Source: Flaccisagitta enflata (Eukaryota > Chaetognatha > Sagittoidea > Aphragmophora). Taken from it: a stretch of 64,000 nucleotides of DNA. Numbering within the stretch: the first letter of the stretch is position 1; each line of letters opens with the position of its first letter. Position numbers and translations under genes: made by a program. Shown here one piece after another: positions 15,125 to 52,177 of this stretch. The notes under the pieces were generated by a model. That model worked only from the letters and a program-made list of their open reading frames with translations, searched no databases and had not been told where the DNA came from. The stretch is taken from assembly GCA_965153355.1 (NCBI GenBank), contig OZ231127.1, forward strand, positions 44,268,001 to 44,332,000. Direction: 5' to 3'.

Positions 15125-16021
15125 TTATCGTGTTTTTTGTTGTTGCCTCACCAGTTCCGTTGTTTCGGTTGGGACCAAGTCCAACTCTCGCGGTGGTGCC
15201 AGTACGAGAGAGGATTTCGCCCTGCTAACTTCCTCCACTCCTCCTCCTCTTCCTTCCAAGCTGACGACGCTTTCGAATGTTTGGTAAGAAAACGCTTTCG
15301 TGGATCTTAATCTCATCGAATCACGCGTCATCGAACGCAATTCGACCGTTTCCGGTTCAACTTCGGCGTTGGAATCATTCGTAGTTGGTTCGGCCTCTTC
15401 ATTCATCACATGTACCATCGGGTTGTTACTCTCCCCGTCGGTCACGCTATCGGTCGTTTGGGCCTCGGACAGGACGCCGCCGGCCGCTGAATTTTCCGCG
15501 GGAGTGCCCTCGACATTACTCGCATGCGCGGCCTCGAAACCGACCACATCCTCCGATTCATTCGTTTGGTAATTGGTTAAAGGGCCCAAGGATTGGGCCT
15601 CCGTTGTATCGGCTATATTCGCGGTTTGCCCATTTTTCGCGGTTCCGCTCGGGGCGACGGTCGACGTCCTCTTATCTAGAGTTTTCACGTAACTTCCCGT
15701 ATTGTCCTTCTTCAACTTAGTCGGGATTGAATTCGGACGCCCTCGTTTTGTGGTCGTCGAAACCAAAGACGTCCGGCTCTTCTTTCCGTGGAAAACGGAG
15801 GTGGTGGCAGTGGCTGATGTGGTGGTTGGGATGGTGGGGGTGGTTGTGGTCGTAACTGACGTTGTAGTCGCGGTGTACTCCGAAATTGGGGGATAATGAG
15901 GAGAAGAATGGCGGAAATGAGCGGTAGAGGAGGAGGCGGTGGTGTTCGAGGAGGATGCTGATGTTCGCCAGCGCACTCGCGACGATGACGACGTCGAAGA
16001 GGAAACGTGATAGAAGGACAT
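15125..16021 (-). CDS. Ser/Thr-rich protein with AT-hook-like motif
   Basis: A 298-codon ORF with no microsatellite core and GC-rich, CpG-bearing codons unlike its AT-rich flanks. The start at 16021 is the first ATG after an in-frame stop about 60 nt upstream. Residues 7-32 are Ser-rich and 50-75 Thr-rich. A basic cluster at 80-105 contains TKRGRP (91-96), an AT-hook-like core in lysine-rich surroundings. Residues 140-245 are acidic and low in hydrophobics. The protein looks disordered, with no signal peptide or membrane segment, and could be nuclear. Function unknown. It could be a single-exon gene or one exon of a larger one. Confidence 0.55.
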   Translation of the reverse strand: MSFYHVSSSTSSSSRVRWRTSASSSNTTASSSTAHFRHSSPHYPPISEYTATTTSVTTTTTPTIPTTTSATATTSVFHGKKSRTSLVSTTTKRGRPNSIPTKLKKDNTGSYVKTLDKRTSTVAPSGTAKNGQTANIADTTEAQSLGPLTNYQTNESEDVVGFEAAHASNVEGTPAENSAAGGVLSEAQTTDSVTDGESNNPMVHVMNEEAEPTTNDSNAEVEPETVELRSMTRDSMRLRSTKAFSYQTFESVVSLEGRGGGVEEVSRAKSSLVLAPPRELDLVPTETTELVRQQQKTR

Positions 16022-16430
16022 GACGATGAAGATAATTAAGGGATGAAAATCATTGCCGCGACAATTTCATGCGAAAAAGTTCAATTCCTTAGATGGATTT
16101 CTAAAATTCATCCTTATTGTTTTTGTCTATGTCATAACGAGCTATCTATGGGATGGCTGCGTTTAGCCTTTGCCATTAAGTGGTGGTCCATTAGAAACAT
16201 GACACCACCTCGAGGATGCTGCTCTATTGCTTGTTGATTAAAATTTTATGCTTTCCAATTTCATTCGTTGAAAGAAAGCAATAAAGTGGTAGCAATCCGG
16301 AGTTACAGTGTTGCTGCCGGCGTTGACGGAGCAGAATGGAAAATTGGGAAAGAAACAGATAAACCAAAAAAATAAAGAGCAGAATTGCGGGATTATGCGA
16401 GGTGAAGCGGCTGTAGGGATATTTGCAGAG
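16022..16430. other. Intergenic, nothing recognised
   Basis: Sequence upstream of the 298-codon ORF start. No TATA box, Inr or splice signals I would defend. Confidence 0.4.
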
Positions 16431-17517
<1,087 letters not shown>

Positions 17518-17710
17518 AACAAGGCCAGATACACGGCTACCGAAGTCGCGTGCGGGTGGGCAGGGGCTATATTTGAGGTCACCAGACCATTTGGGCAGGA
17601 GCAGTGAGGTAAAAAAAATAAAATCATAAAAAAAAGTAAAGTGTGACCGACCGACCGACCAACCGACCAACAGACAAAGCGGGTTGTAGAGTCGCGTGCA
17701 CGTGACTAAA
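17518..17710 (+). mobile_element. Helentron-like element, GTCGCGTGC subfamily
   Basis: A compact copy of about 190 bp: AACAAGGCCAGATACACGGC, AGTCGCGTGCGGGTGGGCAG, the shared block GGGCAGGAGCAGTGA, GACC tetramers, and the hairpin GAGTCGCGTGCACGTGACT before an A run. It is close to a minimal full-length copy. Confidence 0.7.
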
Positions 17711-18681
17711 AATCGCACAAGGACGCACAATGAGCGACCTATGCCTAAATGTAGTTCAAGGGGTCCTGAATCCAGAAATCCAGAATGCTATGGCAAATTG
17801 CGATTTTCTTGGCCTGAAATGGACAAGTATTAATGTGGATAAAAGTAAAAATTTATATTTGATTGAAAGAAAAATGAGCAAAATGAGCTTAATGAGCAAA
17901 AAAAAAAGATTTTTTTGGAGCACCTTATTAAGGAATCTTATTGAACAAAGACAAAAATTTGATTGATTTGGTCAAAACACAAGACAATTTAAATACTAAA
18001 TTTAAGAGAGTTTAACAGTATTTTTCACTTGATTTTTTCAAATTTCTCTTCTTCTGTACTCTAAGCTCATAAAGCTTTTAAACCAATAGAAATGAGCCAA
18101 TATTGGGTATAAATAGTTTCATAGCATCTGAAAAAATGCAGAAAAATGTTTTTCACTCTGTATATTTCATAAGGAACAATTCAATGGAAAATATGCAATG
18201 TCAATCCACAATGACCTAGCGCACAATTCAGCCCACAGTGCAGTGGGACAAATCATAGTGAGTGAGGACAAACACAGATAGACTCAGATAGAGGGCAAGT
18301 GTCACTCGGGGACAACGACGCGGCAGTCTGATATATCAATGAAGTCGATGCGACTGGAAGAAATCTAAAGACGTAACGTAAATAAGGACACAAAGACAGA
18401 AAAATAGCCGAGGCTTGAGCAAACGGATGTTTATGCCGGGGGTCCGCGGGACCAAAAAGGAAACGTGAGTGATCAAATGGAGCTGGAAAGTGGAAACGAC
18501 AGCCGGGGACCCGGCCACAGACATATGTTTGATAACACGAATAACATACAATCAGGAAGCAGTACGAAGAGGATGGAGTTCAGCCAGCGATTGGGCACTT
18601 CGAAACTTTATTTTTCCAAGTGTCCTATACATTATTATAATTGCAGCATATCGACATCGATATCGAAATGATGCGAAAATA
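17711..18681. other. No confident gene; one weak exon candidate
   Basis: At 18556-18681 (plus) a frame follows a CAG acceptor-like site and encodes a basic stretch followed by a possible membrane segment (NFIFPSVLYIIIIAAYRHRY). It runs into the adjacent MITE. The pyrimidine tract is poor, so it remains a suggestion only. Confidence 0.2.
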
Positions 18682-19190
18682 CAGTAGATGTCGTCTAGAC
18701 TTGGAAATACGGGGGAGCTCATAACCTCAGCATCAGTACAGTGAGGGGACTGATATTTTGCTAGTGTAATGTGTAGACCCTAAGGGGTTGACGATGGGGT
18801 ATGGCATCCCCCTACGGCTTACCTTACAAAAAAAACTTTTAGTATAAAATGTTGGGATCAATCACTTTTATGGCAGAATTTCAGCTTCATCTATTTGCTT
18901 TAATTTCAAAACTAGCCTGGGATTCGAACCTGGAACTTTTAAAGAAATAGATTGAACAAGAGAGATTTGAAGTCAAGTGAGTTAACCACTCAACCAATTC
19001 TGGCAGCTGTTAGAGCAGAGCAAATTTGTTTTAGTATATTCAAAAGAATTTTCTATCCATAGAGCTGCCATACCCCATCGTCAACCCTATAGGACATAAG
19101 CATTATACAGACACAGTTTCATTTCATTGGCGCAAATGGTAGTTAAGATATGAGGGCCCCCGTATTTCCAAGTCTAGACGACATCTACTG
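18682..19190. mobile_element. Tc1/mariner-like MITE with tRNA-like interior
   Basis: A 509-bp element with 34-bp perfect inverted termini starting CAGTAGATGTCGTCTAG and a TA duplication (18680-18681 and 19191-19192). The interior contains two further opposed blocks (GGGTTGACGATGGGGTATGG and its complement) and a tRNA-like segment on the minus strand. It is the intact relative of the MITE split at 11984-14860. Confidence 0.85.
18911..19007 (-). other. tRNA-like (Leu/Ser-type) segment
   Basis: Read on the minus strand: A-box-like TTGGTTGAGTGGTTAACTC and a B box AGGTTCGAATCCC that matches the GGTTCGAANCC consensus exactly. The segment between includes an anticodon-like loop (GACTTCAAATC) and a long variable region. 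The T-stem does not pair fully, so a functional tRNA is unlikely. It may act as a Pol III promoter or be SINE-derived. Confidence 0.5.
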
Positions 19191-19294
19191 TACTAAATCC
19201 AACAGCTTCTTTCCATGCAATGAGGGCTCACAAGGTCCTCTTCCATATTTTTCAGTTTGAGTATAGTGTGGGAAATTGTTTCCCTTTTTGGGAT

Positions 19295-19454
19295 CAATAC
19301 ACGCAGAGACACTGCCCGGACGCATCGTTGCCCGGTCGGGCTTGTTACTTTTTTTCCCGTTTTTGAGTTTTTTGAGCTAACTTCTCCTGCCAAGATGTCC
19401 TGGTGACCTTTTCTGTCACTGCTCCTGCCCACCCGCACGCGGCTGGTCTTGTTT
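19295..19454 (-). mobile_element. Two Helentron-like left-end fragments
   Basis: The first (about 19295-19347) is the GATGCG-subfamily left end in reverse (GACGCATCGTTGCCCGGTCG...CTTGTT). The second (about 19398-19454) is a GCGTGC-type left end (CTGCTCCTGCCCACCCGCAC...CTTGTT). Neither has a hairpin end nearby. Confidence 0.5.
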
Positions 19455-19640
19455 TCTCATCTTCTTTCTCTTCTTCTTTTTTTCTTCTTTACTTTTTTTC
19501 TTCTTTACCTTCTTTTTTCTTTTTCTTTTTCTTTTTCTTTTTCTTTTTCTTTTTCTTTTTCTTTTATTTTTTCTTTTTCTTTTTCTTTTTCTTTTTCTTC
19601 TTCTTTTTCCTCTTCTTTGTTTTCTCTTTTTCCCCAAGAC
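19455..19640. repeat. (CTTTTT)n pyrimidine-rich array
   Basis: CTTTTT hexamers and CTT trimers on the plus strand, downstream of the transporter stop codon. The nearest AATAAA on the transporter strand is inside it (19563-19568), about 420 nt after the stop. I do not assign it as the cleavage signal. Confidence 0.85.
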
Positions 19641-19986
19641 CTTCAACCAAAGTCATTAGAAATAATATGAACAAACAAATCGCGTGTCACTGTCAGATCC
19701 ATATCCAACAAGCATCTTTATATTTCGTAAAGATCATTTCTTCCAGTAATGATTTAAAAAAAAAAGGCAAATGAAATAAAAATCGAAATGACTGATGTAT
19801 TTTGTTAAGATTGAATCATTTATCATGGGATATCCAAACATTGGAGGATTTTTTGAAGGTATATTTCATCGAAATATACGCCATCACGCATCCCGCGCGT
19901 CAATGTAACTTGATCGAGATGCCATGAATAAAAGCCTAATTGCAATTTGTGTTTCATATCTAATAGAATAAGGTGTGACTAGATTA

Positions 19987-45407
<25,421 letters not shown>

Positions 45408-45571
45408 GTCAGTTTTTAATACTAACAAGTACGCTTAATATCTAGTGATCCTCAGTTGTACACGATTCTATCAAAGTAGACAATGCCGAGTGGATTTTTT
45501 ATTCGTTCTTTAGTCCTGTACAATAAATGATCGTAACGGGTTGAAAGGTGGATATGGATGGTGTAGTGTAA

Positions 45572-45660
<89 letters not shown>

Positions 45661-46007
45661 ACACCCAAACAAAAACACACATACACAAACACCAATTGTT
45701 GCTAAGGTGGTTTCCAGGGAATAATGACACCCTGCGGTATGATTACTACGATTTGTTGGGAACGTACCCAGTCATGACAAGTGGAGTCGAACAACGAACT
45801 CTATTCACTAAACCTTAATTCCGAATACGGAAAATGCGTAATACGGAAACGGGCCTTGCTGATCCTCACTGGCTTCTGTGCACTATGGAGCAATGAGGTC
45901 CTCAGAAACAGCCTCTGTCCGTCTCTCAGTCTATCGGTCCGTTGGTCTGTCCGTGGGTCCGTAAGCCTGTCCATCCGTGGTTTCTTTGTTTTATTGAGAA
46001 TTCAAAA

Positions 46008-46099
<92 letters not shown>

Positions 46100-46560
46100 G
46101 ATAGAACGAAAAACAAAGGTAGAAAGAGAGAAAGATAGAGTCAGAGAGGATCAATTTGATCGACAGACATAAGACAAGGTGCCGGCGAAGGGGCCAAAAT
46201 AGGGGTTCAGAAGGAGCAAAAATGAAAGTTTTGTATCTAGTCAAAACTACAGTTGTAAATGGTAAAATGGTGTATTAGGATACCGAAAAAACAAAAATCT
46301 ATGCAAAATCTGGGTTGCAAATGTGCAAATTGATGATTTCTCAGATTGTATGAGGGTGGTAAGGAATCATCATTTTTTTCTGCCTTTATTTCTTAGTTTT
46401 ATTGATGCTAGACCGGTTTTATCATTCAAATAATGTCACAGACATACTTATTTACTAAAAGAATAGTCAAGCTTTGTTCTAATGATTTTGACCGATTTGT
46501 TTCATGAAGATCGAGAAAAGAAATCGAGAAAAAGAAAAATTTTCATTGCTCTTTCCTCAC
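45408..46560. other. Region upstream of the transporter
   Basis: Two (CT)n arrays (45573-45659 and 46013-46097), about 165 and 605 bp upstream of the start codon. No TATA box or other core promoter element could be assigned. No gene seen. Confidence 0.5.
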
Positions 46561-46584
46561 TTTTTCTTTTTTTTTCCTTCTTCT

Positions 46585-46616
<32 letters not shown>

Positions 46617-46769
46617 TTCTTCTTCTTCTTCTTCTTCTTCTTCTTCTGCTTCATCCTCATCTTCTTCATCCTCTTCTTCTTTTTCTTCTTCATCTTCTTC
46701 ATCTTCTTCTTCATCTTCATCTTCTTCATCTTCTTCTTTTTTTTCATATTCTGTTCAACAACTTCTTCT
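46561..46769. repeat. (TTC)n array
   Basis: TTC trinucleotides interrupted by TTCATC units, up to the start of the neighbouring element. Confidence 0.9.
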
Positions 46770-47070
46770 TTTTAGATGCATTCGTCAGGAACGCATCTAT
46801 AAAAGGGTCTGTCTGTCGGTCCATCTGTTAGTTCGTTTGTCGGTCTGTCTGTGTGTCCATTGCCCTTCCTTAAAAATTGCAGTTTTTGGCACTTTCAACC
46901 GCGGCGATGTTACGTATCAAATCAAACACTCTTTGGGATGCTCTGAGGTCATTTATCTGTCTGTCTGTCCATCGATCTGTCCCTTCATATATCTGACATG
47001 TCTAGCGCCTAAGTCTAGACACGCAGAGACATGGTCAGGACGCAAATTTGCCTGGTCGGGCCTTTATTCT
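46770..47070 (-). mobile_element. Helentron-like element, GATGCG subfamily
   Basis: Hairpin region TAGATGCATTCGTCAGGAACGC at the left, GTCT/GTCG runs, and the other end ACGCAGAGACATGGTCAGGACGC, GGTCGGGCC. It pairs with the 248-568 copy by both ends, although the hairpin is decayed. Confidence 0.55.
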
Positions 47071-47159
47071 CATTTGCTTTTTTGGCCCATCTCATCCGCC
47101 TTCACTCCACTCTCTCCCCTTTCTTCTTTTCCTTCCTTACACCCCCTCCTCCTCATTCC

Positions 47160-47285
47160 CGTAGTATTATTTTAGCATCTTCTTCTACTACTTCTTCTAC
47201 TTCCTCTTCTACTTCTACTTCTACTTCTTCTTCTACTTCTACTTCTTCTTCTTCTTCTTCGTCTCCTTCTTCTGCTTCTCTTTTT
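47160..47285. repeat. (TTC)n/(TAC)n array
   Basis: TTCTACTTC-type trinucleotide array. Confidence 0.85.
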
Positions 47286-47850
47286 TTGGGCAGCGGTCCA
47301 AAGGGGCCGATGACCTATGATTCAACACAGGACAATTTTTTTCTGTTTTCTGTCATACGTCCCCTCTCTCTGAGGCTCATAATCAAGCCTTAAAATAGCC
47401 TTCCCAGTCCTCAAATAAGCCTCCTTAGACTTCAAATCAGATTTCCAGGCCTTAATTTAACCTTCCCAGGCCCTAAATCGCCACCTCAGGCCTAAAAAAA
47501 AATCAGTCATACAAGCCTGAAGGCAGCCTTTCCAGGCCTCAAATCAGCCTAATCATGCCTCATATCAGTCTTCCAAGGTCAGATTGGCACTCTCAACTCC
47601 TTGAATTGATCCTCCCAGGCCTCAAATCACTAATTGAGTCTCACCCTAATAAAGCCTCTAGTTACCCTTTCCAGGCCTCATATCACTCCAATCAAGCCGG
47701 AAGTCCAACCTCCTTGAAGTAGATATCTCAGTCATAAAATTTGCTATTCCTCAAATCAACCCTGTATGGAATCATAAGTCCAATTGATTTAAGATATTTC
47801 ATAAATAAATGGGGCATTGGGAACTGCTGACCATTTGACGCTTTAGCGAC
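47286..47850. mobile_element. Degenerate copy of the GGGCAGCGGCC family
   Basis: GGGCAGCGGTCCAAAGGGGC with GATGACCTATG at the start, then about 20 degenerate units of CAGGCCTCAAATC type (about 47390-47770) and a GGGAACTGCTGACC block at the end. Confidence 0.5.
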
Positions 47851-47879
47851 CTGTTTCCTTTTCTTCTTTACCTCTGTTC

Positions 47880-47939
47880 TATTCCTCTTCCATCTCTCCT
47901 CCTTCTTCTTCTTCTTCTTCTTCTTCTTCTTCTTCTTCT

Positions 47940-47974
<35 letters not shown>

Positions 47975-48012
47975 TTCCTCTTCTTCTTTTTCTTCTTCTT
48001 CTTCTTATTCTT
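47880..48012. repeat. (TTC)n array
   Basis: TTC trinucleotides with a few TCC interruptions. Confidence 0.9.
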
Positions 48013-48275
48013 GTTTTGTTTTCTATCCTATTAACCTTTGTAGTCCCTAATATCCCAATTCACGCCCAATCTGCAATTTACCGTCTTCAACATCAACTAT
48101 GATGCTGGGGTTGCTGTTGTTGCCCCAGTTGACACCGTGCATGATAATAGAATGAAAGGCTCGCTCTACACATTCTATAGCCAGAAAACATGATTTCAAA
48201 TGAGTTTAGAGGGTTGCTTTTGTTTTCCTGTTTAAGCAAAAAAATCATATCATGTTTTACCCTCAACAACCTTCA

Positions 48276-48414
48276 CGGGAAGACGCCGTTTTGCATAGAG
48301 GATGCAAAATCGAAAAATCTGAAAACATACAGACCTTCCAAAATTGATTTTTAAGAAACGTATGTTCTCATAAATGCAAAAAATGCTACCTGAATCAAGA
48401 ACGGCGTCTTCCCG
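48276..48414. repeat. Short inverted-repeat element, 139 bp
   Basis: Perfect 15-bp termini CGGGAAGACGCCGTT facing each other around 109 bp. No clear target duplication. Confidence 0.6.
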
Positions 48415-49037
48415 CTCCGGAAATGCTTTATTCGAAAATAAAAAAATCACACCTAATTTACACAAAATTATGTGAAAACCCCACTTAATGTTGACCGATT
48501 ATCATAAAATTTGAAATGGAACAATCTCAGGCTATACCTTACACTGTCCTAAAATCTAAAGTGGCTGCGGTAACAGGAAGTAGGGTTATTAAACAGAGAA
48601 AAATATGTTGTCAAACTTTCAAATACCTAATTGTCAACTGACATTTTATGTGTTAATTTTTATTTAGCGGCCTTAGCATGGGATTTAAGGGTCGAAAAAA
48701 CTCATGCCATATCTTGATAGGTACTTTGAGGGATTCGACCAAGAAAATGAGGATATCAATGACAAGTGTATCCACACTGACATTGTGAATTGATATGTTT
48801 CAAAAGAATTGTCATCGCCTTATACAATTTTTCTTCATTTTGGACGTTTACTTTTGCAAAATACTTTTTAAAAGTCCTTAAAAAGGGTCGAAACTCAATT
48901 ATTTTTGGAAGAATACATCTAATGAGCACCGCCATGAAGTTTCCAGCCAAGAAAAATGCTACTTTTACCCGATTTTACGGTGCAAAGCAAACTGGTCCTG
49001 CAAACCCGCCATTTTACCGGCTCCATGTCATAAATGA
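48415..49037. other. No gene seen
   Basis: AT-rich unique sequence with only short frames. Confidence 0.4.
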
Positions 49038-49834
49038 AACAAGGCCGGATACACGGCCACCAGTTGCGGACGGTTGGGCAGGGGCCACTGTCCGCCAGAA
49101 CACGGAATGAGTTGACTTGAAATGATCGTCTACAACTCTGATAGGTTTTGAGTCCTTGTGGTATGTATAATACAAATCTGGAAAGAACTAAATCATTTTT
49201 GGGGCGCTTTTTGAAATATATACAAAAATAGTACAAATTTAGTACATTTTTCATCATAACTCTCTGTGATGATTTATTTTAGTATTTTTGACCGCAGATT
49301 TGGACTCAGTCGGTGGCTTGCTTGATATGTCGCACTATATACTTTTGAAATAGAAGTAAAAACTTATTTTTTTATAAAATCATTAAAAATAAATGTATTT
49401 TATAGCAATATGATGAAAAAATTAACTTTTTATTTCTTTTTCAAAACTATACAGTGTGACATATCAAACGAACCGCAAAGCACTCGCTGAATCCGAATCT
49501 GCAGTCAAAAATACCGGAAAACATCACCACGAAGAGTTATGATGAAAAATGAACTAAATTTACACCATTTTTGCATATATTTCAAAAACCGCCCCAAAAG
49601 TGATTTAGTTTCCTTTAGATTCATATTGCACACACTACAAGGACCCAAAAACGATCAAAGTGAGAGACGATCATTCTACCTTAACTCATTCCGTGTTTTG
49701 GCTGGTAGTGGGGCGGAAATGCAATTGTCCGTGACTAATAAGGTTGTTTTCCCACTTTTTGACTCATGCTGACGGACCGACGGACGGACGGACGGACAAA
49801 GCCTCTTATAGAGTTGCGTGTCCGCAACTAATAA
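49038..49834 (+). mobile_element. Helentron-like element containing a foldback
   Basis: Left end AACAAGGCCGGATACACGGC, AGTTGCGGACGG; right end (GACG)n (49770-49797) and perfect hairpin AGTTGCGTGTCCGCAACT. The middle is occupied by the inverted repeat 49094-49702. Confidence 0.7.
49094..49702. mobile_element. Foldback with about 280-bp arms
   Basis: Arms begin GCCAGAACACGGAATGAGTT and end with AACTCATTCCGTGTTTTGGC. The pairing continues, with mismatches, through GATCGTCT, the TTTTGGGGCG block and ATATCAA to a loop near 49395. It could be a separate insertion or an arm duplication of the host copy. Confidence 0.65.
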
Positions 49835-49952
49835 TCCAGGCTTTACTGCCATAAGGCATTTCCAAAAAGAAAAATGACCTAGTACAAAATCGTAAAAATT
49901 TATGCAGCTGGCGGCTGTGTGTGGTCGACACGCAGTTGTCGCTGCGTAATAT

Positions 49953-50052
49953 GAAGGGTTCATACGCAATAACAATAAAGATATCAATTGAGAGTTTGTA
50001 CTAGTATACAGACTCAGGTGATATCTTTATTGTTATTGCTTTTGAACCCTTC
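49953..50052. repeat. Palindromic foldback, 100 bp
   Basis: Arms GAAGGGTTCATACGCAATAA... and its complement pair over about 35 bp with two mismatches, loop of about 30 bp. Confidence 0.75.
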
Positions 50053-50638
50053 CAAATAACTTGAAAAGAGCACCTGTCTAGACTCTTGAGTCGCATCAAG
50101 AAAAATCTTTCATGACATGTGCGTACATTGTCAAGTCGGTCGGTCGGCCCCTGGCCTGGGTCAGATCACCTTTATTGGAAAAAACGTCGAGTTATTCGAC
50201 TTTTTGAGATAAAGGGTAAAAAATTAAGTTTTCTCATTTTGATCTTAAACATTAATTTAAAGCTGGGCTTAACATTAAAGAGTTTACATTTTAAGAAATT
50301 CGCGGTTAAGAAATTTAGCTAACTTATTTCTTTCAAATGGCAACGACCAGAGTTTTCTGTGATGATTTTAGATTGTGATTTTTGAAACATTTTAAAAATC
50401 TATCAGAAAAAAACAAGTAGATAAGTTGGTTTAAAACAACATTATTTTAAAACTATTATGGATGCTTCTTGACCATGCTGGCAATAAACCAAAAGTCCTG
50501 AACACTTCAAGAGAATTACATTTTGGCCTTGCTTGGAGAAAAACTAACTAAAACTTAGCCAAACTTAATACATAAGTTGCTGGTTTGAGTAACAAAATTT
50601 GCCAGAATAATTAGAATTGAGTGTGAGAAGAGAAAGGA
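50053..50638. other. No gene seen
   Basis: AT-rich, with one short hairpin related to repeat D (about 50168-50215). Confidence 0.4.
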
Positions 50639-51004
50639 AACAAATGACGCGGGGTAACAATATCGTAACGGACGGGTAAGCAGGCATCCAACCCCTAGCC
50701 TTACCCAAACCTCATCCCGAACCACTCCTGCCACACACACACAAAATAGCAACTGCAGTATCATAAATACGCGTTTTTAGGTGCGACAAAGCACCTCTAT
50801 AACTGGCTGTGTCCGTTGGTCTGTCGGTCTGTCTGTCGGTCTGTTGGTCTGTAACGCATTCGTTCGACGATCCACACGTCGCACCTATTGGCCTACTTGG
50901 CCTTGTTCACGGTTTCAACTCAAGTGTGACGGACCAAAGGACGGACCGATGGACGGACAGACCAATGGACGGACAAACTCTTATAGAGTTGCATGTCCGC
51001 AACT
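50639..51004 (+). mobile_element. Helentron-like element hosting another copy
   Basis: Left end AACAAATGACGCGGGG, right end GACGGACC tetramers and AGTTGCATGTCCGCAACT. It is interrupted at GCGTTTTT by the copy 50774-50917. Alignment with 1278-1568 shows the uninterrupted sequence. Confidence 0.75.
50774..50917 (-). mobile_element. Helentron-like element, GGTGCGAC subfamily, nested
   Basis: Starts AGGTGCGACAAAGCACCT, contains GTCGGTCTGTCT tetramers, GTAACGCATTCGTTCGACG and GTCGCACCT, and ends TTGGCCTTGTT. The host sequence resumes with no duplicated bases, so its termini are defined exactly. Confidence 0.8.
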
Positions 51005-51026
51005 AAAACAGGATTAATGGAATAGA

Positions 51027-51126
51027 AACAAGTGACGCGGGTCGCAATATCGTTGCAGAAGAGTGATCAGGGGCATACAAACCCCATCTATACCCTCCCC
51101 CACCCCATGGACACACACACACACAC

Positions 51127-51182
<56 letters not shown>

Positions 51183-51251
51183 TTGAACTTTATTATCGCA
51201 GACGGACGAACCAATGGACAAAGCCACTTACAAAGTTGCATGTCTGCAACT
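51027..51251 (+). mobile_element. Helentron-like element, TTGCAGA variant
   Basis: AACAAGTGACGCGGG, ATCGTTGCAGA near the left end, (CA)n (51112-51180), GACGGACGAACC, and hairpin AGTTGCA-TGTC-TGCAACT. The left motif and both hairpin arms carry the same G-to-A/C-to-T change relative to TTGCGGA copies. Confidence 0.7.
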
Positions 51252-51937
51252 AAAAATCAGTTTTCAAGTCGGTTATAGCCGTCTTTATAAGAAAGATAGA
51301 GCAGACCTACACACGCCACGGGGGAAACATCTGCAGGCTGTATTAAATTCTCGGTCTTAATGGCTATTAGTTTTGTCATCAGGAAGACTTCCTCTCTGTT
51401 TCTTTGAGACTCAAAATTTGTTTAAAATCAGCAAAATATAGCTCTTCAACCATTTTTTTTGCTATTAATCTTTTTGTATTAAAATCTTTAAAGTTTTAAG
51501 TTTTTAGTTTTTTAGTTTATAGTTGTTTTTAGTAGAATTTCCAATCATTTAATAGGTTGCGCTATAAAGATCTATTTATTTCAGTACTCAAAAATAAAGA
51601 AGTCAAATTTTCCATCAACATATAATAAGAACACCGCTAATATAGCAACCAACAGTGATGTAAGAAAAAATTGAACTTGTTCTGTTTTTAGATAAAAGCA
51701 TATTGCGCGACCTATCAAATGAATAGAAATTTTTCAAGGAATACTATTCTTTTAGAATAATTAAAGATGTGCTACAGCCATTCAACTATTATGGTAAAAC
51801 ATAGAAAATGTTAAACATTTTGTTGATGAAATAAAAATCAAAGCCGAATACTTTTCACTGTGCTCTGAAGTGACATCTAGAGTAGACTTTCCTGAAGCCC
51901 TAACAATGCGACGTCATGACCGGGCATTTTTCTTTAC
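51252..51937. other. No gene seen
   Basis: AT-rich sequence directly downstream (on the minus strand) of the exon candidate at 51938-52134. Confidence 0.4.
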
Positions 51938-52134
51938 CTATGGAAGCCTCCCGCGTAGCCCCAGGGCCAGGTGGAGCCGCGCGTTGGAACTAGATAAGGA
52001 TAGCGTGTTGGAGGGACATGACAGACTTGTACAAGCTCAACGTCAATGAGATTATTCGACGCACCTAAAATGCCAATATTATTAGGAAACATCCTACATC
52101 CGGCTTCGTAATTCTCTTCACTATAATGAGTCAC
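51938..52134 (-). CDS. Possible exon, unknown product
   Basis: About 66 codons without low complexity, CpG-bearing and GC-rich at the 3' end (RYPYLVPTRGSTWPWGYAGG), closing at a strong donor CATAG|gtaaag (51938/51937). The upstream edge is unclear: the frame opens after a stop at about 52160 and a CAG at about 52135 could be the acceptor. It starts at GTG, not ATG, so an internal exon is more likely than a first exon. No family recognised and no partner exon found. Confidence 0.35.
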
Positions 52135-52177
52135 TGTATTTTCCCACTTAGTCGTTCTTTAATGTTCTATTATTGAA

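Noticed and set aside
18408-18464. Possible plus-strand exon ending at gtgagt
   Set aside because: The upstream acceptor (gacagaaaaatag) has no pyrimidine tract and no continuing exon was found.
18911-19007. Functional tRNA-Leu/Ser gene
   Set aside because: The boxes are present, but the T-stem and acceptor stem do not pair, and the segment recurs inside a MITE copy.
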